This document shows, one piece after another, positions 30,301-40,614 of a stretch of 42,634 nucleotides of DNA. Every line of letters starts with the position of its first letter. Positions within the stretch are counted from its first letter, which is position 1. Source of the stretch: Cochliopodium minus (lineage: Eukaryota; Discosea; Himatismenida; Cochliopodiidae); assembly GCA_024220525.1 (NCBI GenBank), contig JAMYWO010000302.1, positions 1-42,634 of the forward strand. The letters are read 5' to 3'. A model generated the notes under the pieces. That model was not told the DNA's origin. It searched no databases and worked only from the letters and a program-made list of their open reading frames with translations. The translations under genes were made by a program, and so were the position numbers.

Positions 30301-33300
30301 AACGACCGAGTCACTCACAAAGTTGATAAGTTTACAAGTGCAATCTGCTCATTTAATCGTAGAAGCAAAGAATTATGACCAAAATGAAGTTAATTTTCAT
30401 TCTTTGAAGGAAAAAGAGGTAGAAACTTCTTCCTTGAAGAAATTCGACATCATTAAAATCTACCCCGGAGAAAAAGTTCCTATTGATTCTGTTGTGGTCA
30501 AAGGGGAAAGTTCGGTTGATGAATCTATGGTTAGTGGTGAATCGATGCCTAGAAACAAGATTGTGGGAGACAAATTGATTGGATCCACAGTAAACCAAGA
30601 AGGTTGAATCTTTTTTTAAATCTTTTTTTTTTTGATTTAATTTTTTGGTTTTTAGGTCTTTTAATTGCTCAAGGTGAATTATTTTTTAATTTTTATTAAT
30701 TTTTTATTTTTTCCAGTTTATTTTTTTAATTTATTTAAATTATTTTGATTTGGATTTGGATTTTTTTTATAATTTTGATTTGATTTATTTTTGTTTTTCT
30801 GTTACTTATCATTTTAATTAATATTTATAAATCTTTTTATTTTTCTTTTTATATTTTTATATTTTTTTAGTAAGCAAAGTTGGTTCGCAGACGTTTCTTT
30901 CCCAAATGATAAGACTAATAGAAAACGCACAAAAAGAAAAGCCAAAAATCCAAAAGATGGTCGATAAAGCTTCTTCTGTATTCGTCCCATTGGTCATTGC
31001 TGTTTCTCTTTTTTCATTTTTGATCTGGTTCTTTTTGTCATCAGCACATATAGTAAAAAACAAATTCAATAAAATAAAAATAAAATTGATTATCTTTTCA
31101 TAAAAAAATATTTAAAATTAAAAAATTTAAAAAATAAATTAAATATTTTTAAATTTAAATTAATTAAATTGTTTTCATAAAAAATTTTAGATCCCAGCTA
31201 AATGGATTCCAAAAGGTATTCTTTTTTTTTTTTTTTGAATTTTTGTTGAAAACTTTTTTCGTTTTTAAAATCAGAGTACAACAACTTTCTCTTCTCTCTC
31301 ATCTTTGCAATTTCTGTTTTGGTTATTTCATGTCCTTGTTCTCTTGGTAAAAATTAATTAAACAGTCTCATTTTTATCATTTTTAACATTTTATTTTAAT
31401 TTTTTTTTTAAAAAAAAATAAGGATTGGCAGTTCCAACAGCAGGTAAAAACATTTTTTCAAACATAAATTTTGATAATTTTTTTGTTTGATTTTAATTTT
31501 TTCATTTATTTTAGTTATGGTGGGTGTTGGTGTGGCTTCAAATTATGGAATACTTATTAAGGACGGATCTATTTTCCAAAACACCCAAAAAATAAAACAC
31601 TTTGTGTTTGATAAAGTAAAAAATAAAAAATAAAAAATAAAAAATAAAAATAAAAATATAAAATTTTTTAAAAAATAAAAAATGAAAAATAAAAAATGAA
31701 AAATGAAAACTAAATATTTAAAAATTGATTTTAGACAGGAACCCTCACTCATGGAAACTTTTCCGTTACTGATTGGACTCTATTGGACAGAGGAGTGTTT
31801 GAAGATGACAAATCTTTCTTTAGGACCTTGGCCTCTGCTGAAAATCCAAGCCAACACTTGCTAGCAAGAGCGATCAAAAGTAAAAATTTAAAAAATCAAA
31901 AATTATTTGGAAAAATTAATTTAAAAAATCAAAAAATATTTTAAAATAATTCAAAAAAAGTATTAAAAAAATTTTTTAAAAAGAAAAAGCAAAGGAGTTT
32001 TTGGAAGATGGAGAAATGAAAGAGGCTTTGAAGTGGCAAAGCTTCTCAGGGAAAGGAATCTCTTGCGAAATCGACAAACAACAAGTTTTGATAGGAAACA
32101 AGGAATGGGTTCTCAAAGGAGAAAAAGTTAACATTCTTCTGGAAGAACAAATAAGGAATTTTTCTAATGAAGGAAAGACTGTCTTGTACGTTAGTGTAGA
32201 TGACAAATTATCTGGTAAAAATTCTTAATTTTTTTTTTTTTTTTTATTTTTCAATCTTAATTTATATTTAAATATTTATTTTTATTTTTATTTTTATTTA
32301 ATTTTATCTTTTTAATATTTAATATTTATTTTTAATTAGTTTCAATATTATGTTTATGTTTATTTTTATTTTTATTTTTATTTTTATTTTTATTTTTATT
32401 TTTATTTTTATTAATAGGTCTTATCTATTTTGCTGACACTGTTAGAGAGCAAGCATCTACAGTTATTCACCACCTTGAAAACAAACTTAATATAAGATGT
32501 TGGATGATAACTGGTAAATAAATATTTCTTCAAAAAAAAAGTTTTTTTTTGTTTTATTTTAATTTTTTTTTTTAATTTTATTTTTTATTTATATTAATTC
32601 ATTTTTTTGTACGAAGGAGATAATTTTACTGTTGCAAGTAGAGTTGCTGAACAAGTAGGTATCGACACCAACAACATACTTGCTGATGTTTTACCTGAGG
32701 ACAAAGTAAATAAAATACCTTTTTTCCCAACAAATTTTTTTGAAAAAAAAATAAAACTAAATTTTTTAGGTGAAGAAAATCAAGGAATTACAAAATGGTA
32801 ATACTGTGGTAAAATTTTTTAAAAAAAAACTTTTTTTCTTTAAAAATTTTTCTCAAAATCATTAAGGTGGCAATGGTTGGAGATGGAATCAATGATTCTC
32901 CGGCATTGGTACAAGGTAAATTCTAATTTTTCTTTAAAAAAAAAAATTAAAAGATTAAATCCAATACATTTTCAAAATTTAGCTGATTTGGGAATTGCTA
33001 TAGGAGCAGGAACAGACATAGCACTAGAATCTGCCCAAGTAGTCTTGGTGAAAAGCGATCTCAAGGATCTCCTCACCCTCCTCTCCCTCTGCAAATCCAT
33101 CTTCACCTCAATCAAATTCAACGTGGCATGGTCTTTCTTGTTAAACTCTGTCGCCATCTCTTTTGCAAGTGGACTGTTTTATCCTTTTATTAATCCTGTC
33201 ATCATTCCTCCTTCTTTGTCTGCTGTTGTCATGCCTTTCACTTGTTTGGTCATCATTCTCAAGTGCCTCTCTTTGAAGTTTTTCAGGCCTCCTTTTGTTC

Positions 33301-33353
33301 AAGAAGTAAAGTTGAAAAAGAAACGTGGTTATCAAAGATTGATCGATAATTAA
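27354..33353 (+). CDS. Copper-type P1B ATPase with long Cys-rich N-terminal array
   Basis: ATP-driven metal exporter with an extra N-terminal domain, about 1,500 residues in 16 exons. Exon 1 (27354-29476) codes ~700 residues with about 24 Cys-rich units. A 51-nt intron (29477-29527) joins NLQLIIEG to MDCGGCCNEIENKL, giving one complete HMA domain with the GMxCxxC metal site. ATPase parts follow: ATMDVLVSMGMWAAFIYS; actuator VSGESMP; metal-site helix VISCPCSLGLAVPTAVM; phosphorylation site DKTGTLTHG; SQHLLARAI; MITGDN; hinge MVGDGINDSPAL; last helices WSFLLNSVAISFASG and SAVVMPFTCLVII. CPC, MDVL and PTAVMVG are typical of Cu(I) P1B-1 pumps (CopA/ATP7). Departures from the family: SEHPL appears as SQHLL, the TM7 YN as LN, and the TM8 MxxSS as MPFTC. 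The array probably binds Cu(I), as metallothioneins do. Confidence 0.85.
27459..29413 (+). repeat. Cys-rich tandem repeat array (core CCDENGSC)
   Basis: About 24 units with core S-C-C-D/E-E-N/K/R-G-S-C, separated by Lys/Glu-rich spacers such as NEEKKEPIVIQ or NSVLNVESISF. About 70 cysteines. Spacers fall into a few recurring classes, pointing to higher-order duplication. One unit (28713-28739) has every Cys replaced by Ser. Confidence 0.92.
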
Positions 33354-33600
33354 TTCTCATTAAACAAATTTCCTTTCCCTAATTTTTTTAATTTATTATT
33401 TTAATTGTTTTATTTATTTTATAAAATAAAAAAATTAAAATTTTTTTAAAAATCAATTTGACAACTAAATCAAAAGAAATCAATAAGATAGGTTTGATTA
33501 AACTCAGTTACAGAAAAGGGACATTAATTTTAAAAAAAAATTTTAATTCCAAAATGAAATTATTCAAAAAAAAAATAAAAAAAATTGTTCAGTTTATAAA

Positions 33601-35617
33601 ATGAACGAGAATATCAATTCAAGGAACAAGAGATCAACATCCTTATCCATCAAAAAGGATACATCTCCAACACTCCCCATCAACATCCCAATCAACTGTG
33701 GAAACAATAATAATAAGAGGGAGAAAGATAAGGAGAAGGACAAATCATTCTCCCTCTTGAGATTTCTCACACCAAGAGGAAGAAGCAAAGAAATATTGAG
33801 TTCTAGTGTAAATAGTCCCAATATACTTAGAAAAGAAAAATCTACAAATGGTTTGTTGGATGAAAAATTTATGGAGAAAGATCGCAAGAAAAATTTCATG
33901 GTGAGAACTAAGAGTGCATCCAATAAGAAGAAGATGCAAGAAATATCTGCTCCTATCAATTATACAAGGGCTTTTTATGTTTCTGAGAATCTCACTTGGG
34001 AATTCAAGGATAACAAAGATTTGCAGTTGGTTCTCAAATTGGGACAAGGGTAAAAAAATAAATATTCCTTTTATTGAGAAAATAAATTTTATATTTCATA
34101 TATTTTAAATTAATTATTATGATTTCTCCATATATATTCAATGGACCTTTAAATCTTTCATATTTTCTCTTTTATAAATAAAGTTATATTTTATTATTTC
34201 TCCTTTTTCTATATTGTCCGATATATTTGAAATCAAACATCTCTTATTATAATAAAAAAAAGATCATTTCTTTCCTCTTTCTATCGAGTTCATTCTTTGA
34301 TAGAAAAAAAGAGTATATAATCAATCTTGAAGAAATTAAATTATTTTTTGCCAAAATTATAAATTGATCTTTGTCAAAAAAAAAAAAAAATCACAATCTA
34401 TGAAGATCTATAAAAAAATAAATTCAATATTCCAAACCAATATCAATAAAATAAAAATTTTCAAAGGATACTCAATTTAAATTTAAAAAATAATAAAATT
34501 TCACCTTAATTAAAATATAATTTCATTTCATAGTGGATTTGGGACAGTATTCAAAGCTGTGCATAAATTCAGCAAATTTGTAGTTGCAGTGAAAGTTATA
34601 AAGAAAGAAAATGGAGAGATTATGAATAAAGATATGGTAGAGAAAGAGATGGATGTGCTGAAACAATGTCAACATGAAAATCTGGTTCAATATTATGGAT
34701 TTACTATTACAGATAATGAAATATGGGTAAAAGATAAAAAAAAAAAAATTTCTTCGAAATTTCAAAGCAAAATAATCATTTTATAATTCATAATTCTAAT
34801 TTTCATCCTTTTAAAAAGTTAATCACAAAATTTTTTGAAAATGGATCTGTATTTGATATCATGAGTACCCTCGAATCTCCATTGAGTGAGAAGCAGATTG
34901 CGACAATAATAAAAGATGTGATAAATGGATTGGAATATCTCCACAATAAAGGATTTGTGCATAGGTATAAAAAAAAAGAAAAGAAAACTATATTCTGATT
35001 GAATAAGGAAATAATATATCAAATGTATAATCATTAATCATTATATAAATTATCAAAAAATAAATAAATCTTTATTCTCAATCTTTTTATATTTTGATAA
35101 TATCGATCATTTCTTAATTATTCGTTTACATTACAAAAACAGAGATATAAAATCAGCGAATATATTATTAGACTCACTTGGTAACGCAGCATTGGCAGAC
35201 TTTGGATCAGCATTCAACAAAGAAGTGTCGTCATCAGTAGGGGGGGGAACACTAGCATTTTTGGCACCAGAAACAGTCGAACAATCTCTTTTCTCAGAAA
35301 AATCGGACATATATGCATTAGGAATCACTTGTATAGAAATGGCAGAAAAAAATCCTCCTAACGCTGAATTATCTCCTCAACAATTAGCCATTAAAATCAT
35401 CACAGAAGATTCTCCAAAGCTTAAAAACTATAGAGAATACAGCATTCATTTCAATGATTTTGTTTCTTGTTGTTTGGAAAAGGATTATGAGAAGAGACTT
35501 GATTTGAAGGGAATCAAAGAAAAGATTTATCTCTCTTATGCTTTACCTCCTAAAGAATCTTTGTTTCCCATGCTTTCTGTTTATTCCAACATCAAGCTAA
35601 ATAGTTCTAGTAACTAA
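33601..35617 (+). CDS. Ste20-like serine/threonine protein kinase
   Basis: Four exons: 33601-34049, 34534-34726, 34819-34964, 35143-35617. The N-terminal ~145 residues are Lys/Ser/Asn-rich and probably disordered. The kinase domain has glycine loop LGQGGFGTVFKA, VAVKVIKK with the ATP-anchoring Lys, EKEMDVLKQCQHENLVQYYG, catalytic loop HRDIKSANILL, DFGSA, activation segment GGGTLAFLAPE, and SDIYALGITCIEMAE. All catalytic residues are present. The exon borders split GQG/GFG and H-R/D. Features fit the STE group (Ste20/MAP4K/MEKK range) rather than tyrosine kinases; subgroup uncertain. The domain lies at the C terminus with only a short tail. Intron 1 (34050-34533, 484 nt) is the longest of the gene and shows no recognisable element. 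Confidence 0.88.
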
Positions 35618-36089
35618 TATCTTTTATTGTTTTTCTCTCTTTTTTAATGCTGACTTCTTCTATTTTTTTTTTTGGCTCTTCTTTTTCTCAACAAACTTTT
35701 GTATCATTACTTTTAAAACCACTTTTTTTTTTCTTTTTGTATCAAAAAAAAATCTATTTTTTTGGGTTAAAAATAGATAATTTTGTCAATAAAATAAATT
35801 TAAAATTAACTGTTCTTAATCTGGCCTCTTTGGTTAGAAAAAGTTTTTCTTTGTAACAAAGTGATCTGAACACCAATTTGTAGTTTTTGAATGAATCCTA
35901 AAAATTTTGAATGATTCAATGTCATGGGAGATTTGGAAATTCTGTCTCAAACAATTTTTTTTTTTTTTTCAGTACATTATAAATTAATTTTAAAAAAAAA
36001 ATAAAAAAAAAATAAAAAAAAATTGAATTGTTCAAATTCATTTTATTTATAAAAAGCCCAAATAAAAAAAAAAATTCCAAATTTTTTGA
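35618..36089. other. Intergenic region, kinase / PTEN-LIM
   Basis: About 470 bp, T-rich then A-rich, with no recognisable feature. It contains the 3' end of the kinase gene and the promoter of the PTEN-LIM gene. Confidence 0.5.
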
Positions 36090-39000
36090 ATGAAATTAGT
36101 TAGAAGATTAGTATCAAAAAACAAGAAGAGATTCCAAAGCGATGGATACGATTTGGATTTATCATGTAAAAATAAACAAACAACTTTCAATTTGATTGGA
36201 TATTTAAAAATTTTTAAATTTAAAAAATTTTAAAAAAGATATAACGGATAGAATAATCGCAATGGGATATCCAAGTGAAGGAAAAGAAAGTTTCATTAGA
36301 AATAGGTCAAACAAATAATAAAAAAAATATTTAAAATTTTTTATAGTGTATGAATTATTTATTTTATTCGTGATGTTTTTGATTGTGCAGAATGATTGAT
36401 GTAAAAGAATTCTTTCAAGAATATCATCCAGGGAAATACATGATTTATAATTTATGCAGTGAAAGAAAATACAATCCTTCTCATTTTCTTGGGAATGTCC
36501 AAGAATTTGGATTCGATGATCATAATGCCCCACCATTCAAGATGATCATAGAATTTTGCAAACATGTATCTGAATTTTTAGAGAAGGATTCCGAGAGGAT
36601 AGGTAAGGAGAAAGCGGAGTTTTTTAAATGCTATTATTTAGTTAATTGTAACTATCTTTTTACTCTTTATATTCAATTCTAGTTGCGATTCATTGCAAGG
36701 TATGAATCTATCAAATATAACAAAAACATTCATTTCAAAGGATTTATTTTCAAATAAAACTTATCATGTTATTTGATCTATCCAAATTTACCAATTAATA
36801 AATATATAATCGGATAATGAAAATATTTATACGTATAATATTAAATTGAACATAATATCCAATCAAAATAAACAACTCATCTTGATCAAAAAATCAAACA
36901 CATCTGATTAATATAATTTTTTTCAAAAACATTTATTTAGGCAGGCAAAGGAAGAACAGGAACGATGATCTGCTGCTTTTTAATATTCAGCAACAAATGT
37001 CAATCAGCATCTGAATCTCTCAACTTTTATGGCAACATCAGAACCAAAGATGGCAAAGGGGTCACCATCCCTTCTCAGATCAGATATGTGGGGTATTATC
37101 ACAAGTATCTCACTTCTGGCAATAAGATCCCCTTTCCCACCAAGAGAATCCTCAAACATATAAAGATCAATTCCATCCCTGATTTCGATGTATTTGGTGG
37201 TTGTTCGCCATGGTAAATCTTGATTATTTTATTATCAAAAAAAAAAAAAAAAATGGATAAATTCAAAATAACAACAATTTCTGAAGATTATACTCTTTGT
37301 TGATGAAAATTTGTCAGTAAAAATGTTAGAAGAATCGTATTTATAAAAATATACAAAATGATAAAATGATAATTAAGATATATATTTAACTTATGTTGAG
37401 ATATAAATGATCCAACATATATTGAGCTGACTAAATTCTTACAAAAAAAATTTCAACAATTATATTCAATATATTCAGGACAATACTTTCCTTATTCTTT
37501 AGAATCAACTTAAATTTAAATAATTTATCCTTTACAAAAAAAGAATCTTTTCACCATAAAATATTCATTGTTATTAATTAACATTTTATGAAGGTTTTCT
37601 ATCACGAGTTTATTGAGCGAAAGAACTTTGTATTCTACAAAACCACTCAATGGCGCCAAAGGGAAGTACCAAGTTGAGTTCTCTTGCCATTCGATACAAC
37701 TGGAAGGAGATTTAAAAATTTCTTTCTTCAACAAAAATTCCTCTGTAATTTTTTTTAAATAAAATGTTAAATTAAAAAGTTTAAAATTCAATAATCAAAA
37801 TTCAAAATTCTTTTTTGTTAAAATTTAATTTTCATTTTTTAAAATAGAATTTGATGTTTTATCTTACCGTAAATCTGGGATTTATCAACTTATCAGGAAA
37901 CGTGGTTATAAAGAAAAGAGACATAGACAAAGCACATAAAGACAAAGAGTGCAAACACTTCCCAGAGTATTTTCAAATCGAGCTCTTCTTCGACATGGTC
38001 ACCGAGAAGCCTCCTTGTCCTGGTTGTAGCAGCAGTGATTTTGGTTCTAACAAGGAGTCTATCGTGATCAATGGGGTTGTTTGGCATTGGGATTGCATTT
38101 GCTGCAAAACCTGTAATACTTTGATTGGGAAGGATGCTGTCTTTGTGGATAATTTCGCTTATTGTCAAGAGTGTAAGGTAAGAACTCTATGTTTTTAATT
38201 TTTTTTCATTTTATTTTAATATATTTTTGTTATTTATTTTTTTGATTAAATTTAAATTTAATTTAAAATATAATTTTTATTTTATTATTTATTTTTTTAT
38301 TTATTAGTCAGAGTTCTTTGCAAATTGCCAATCTTGTAAAAAGATGATAGGAAGACAGGGTTGTAAGAATGTGGGAGGGTTGTCGTGGCACAAAGAATGT
38401 TTCAAATGTATTGTCTGCACCAAACATGTCACAGACAAAAAGAAATATTTGACAGGCGACAAAAAACCTATCTGTAAAACTTGTTACAGAATCAGTTTAG
38501 AAGAATTAAAAGATAGTGTTGAATTAGGTAAAATTTCATTTTAATTTCTTTTTTATTTATTTTTATTTTATTTTTCTTTAATATTATCTTAAATTTCAAA
38601 ATTTTTTTTTATTATTATTTGATTTTTTTATTTTTTATTTATATTTATTTTATTATTAATTTTGTAAAAAATATTTTCTAATAATTTTATTTTTTTTTAA
38701 AAATAGAGGATTATGATGAACCTGCAGAAGAGAATTTGATCAATGATTTGGAAGAGATCATCGAGGAGATAATAGAGGAGATCCCAAATAAAGTGATCAT
38801 CACCCAGCAAGTAGTTTTAGAAGAAGTGAAAGCACCTTCTCCCATAATAGAAACCCCTCCCAAACAACCCGAACCAAAAATAGAAACTAAATCTGAACCA
38901 AAGCCCGAAACCAAACCTGAACCTAAAGCTGAACCCAAAATTGAAACTAAACATGAGCCAAAACATGAACCAAAGTTTGAATTAAAATCGGAACCTAAAC

Positions 39001-40458
39001 AAGAGCCAAGGATTGAACCAAAACAAGAATTTAGACATGAACCTAAACAAGAATTTAGACATGAACCTAAAGGTTTTTTTTTTTAAAAAAATATAAAATT
39101 TCCAAATAGAATTGAATTATTTTGCAGTAAAATAAATTAAATTAAAATTTTACATTTATTTTAGTTTTTATTAAAATTAATCTATCTAAAATAAATAAAA
39201 AGAATTTCAATTTTATGAATAAATAAAAACCCAATTTTTTAAAAAAGCGTTTTAAAATTAACTTGATTCTATTTTTTTTTTTCAAAAAAAAGCTACATCA
39301 CCTCGTAAAGATAACATCCCACCTCCACAGCCAAAGCAAGAGACCCAACAGCCTAAACCCAGACAAGACAACCCTCCTCCACAAACCAACCAACAAACCA
39401 AATATGTCAACATGACTCCTCCCCCAAACCAATCCCAAAATCAACCACAAAGAAATTTACAAAAACCCAATCCAAATAGTAACAATCCTCCTACCTCCAA
39501 TAACCCTGTACAGTATGTTAATATGACTCCCACAAGAAATTCTGTGTAAAATTTTTTTTTATTTTTTTTTAAAAAAAAATCTATTTTTATTTATATTTTA
39601 ATATTTTTATTTATATTTTTATTTATTAATATATTTTTTTATCAATATTTTTTTTCATTTTTTTTCATTTTTTATTTTTTTTATTTTTTTTAGTACTTCT
39701 CAACCTCGTACACGTCCTGATATTAAAAACACAAACCAAACACAACATCCTCCAAACCAAAATATATCAAACAATAGACGAGATGAACCAAGAAGGGATT
39801 TAAAGTATTTTTCTTCAACTTTTCAAAATTTTTATTAATTTTTTTTTAAAATTTATCATTGAAATTTTTATTTTTAATTTATTGTTGTTAATTTCTTTTT
39901 ATTTATAAATAATAAAGTCAAAATGTAAACACAAATCGTGATAGAGAGAGTAAGGGAAGAGAGTTGCCTATCTGTCACACTTGCAACAAGGAAATAACCT
40001 CGATTGCTACTGTTGCAGGAGGACGTCGTTATCACAGTCAATGCTTCGGGTGTACAAAATGCAAAAAGAGGTAAATTTAAGAATTAAAAAAATAAAATTA
40101 TTTCTAAAAAAAATTTAAATAAAAAATAAATTTAAATTAAAAATATTTTTTTAAAAAAATGTTTATTACAAAAAATGTAACGAAATTATTTTTTTTTAAA
40201 ATTTTTAGTATCTTTTCTTCGAGCTATTATGTGATTGACAGTAACCCTTTGTGTATGACTTGTTACGAAGATTACAAAAACAACAGAGCTAATAATTGTG
40301 CTAAATGTAACCAGAAGATTATAGGTCCTAATGTCATCGCCATGAACAAATCTTTTCACGAAAAATGTTTTGCTTGTCAGAAGTGTCATAGACCTATCAA
40401 CGATTCAATGTTTTATTTTCAAAATAACTTACCCATCTGTAAATCTTGTTCTAATTAA
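36090..40458 (+). CDS. PTEN phosphatase-C2 protein fused to four LIM domains
   Basis: About 13 exons. Start ATG 36090: KLVRRLVSKNKKRFQSDGYD aligns with the PTEN N-terminal lipid-binding segment. The phosphatase domain has DRIIAMGYP, MIYNLCSERKY, the WPD-equivalent FDDHNAPP, P-loop HCKAGKGRTG and GVTIPSQIRYVGYY; all catalytic residues are present. The C2 domain follows: CSPWFSITSLLSERTLYS, KGKYQVEFSCH, LKISFFNK, and DIDKAHKDKECKHFPEYF up to IELFF. Instead of the PTEN tail, LIM1 (PCPGC, WHWDCICC, YCQEC) and LIM2 (CQSCKKMIG, WHKECFKC, CKTCY) follow at once. Next come an acidic helix, an EPK-rich repeat and a Pro/Asn/Gln-rich linker with two YVNMTP motifs. LIM3 and LIM4 (ICHTCNKE, YHSQCFGC, NCAKCNQK, FHEKCFAC) end the protein at TAA 40456-40458. 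Predicted PtdIns(3,4,5)P3 3-phosphatase placed on an actin or adhesion scaffold. Confidence 0.9.
38868..39070 (+). repeat. EPK-type short tandem repeat in the LIM linker
   Basis: In-frame imperfect repeats of EPK-x-E-x-K, ending in a duplicated KQEFRHEP unit. Charged and disordered; likely variable in length. Confidence 0.8.
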
Positions 40459-40614
40459 ATTTTTTTGGGATCATCTTTTTTTTTTTTTTAATTGATCTCA
40501 ATGATATTTAAAAACTTTTTTTCAAAGATTAAAGATTTTATTTGATCCTCATTAAATATATCACAGTCAAAATCAAAAAAAAAAATACCTTTACGGAAAA
40601 AAAAAAAAAAAAAA

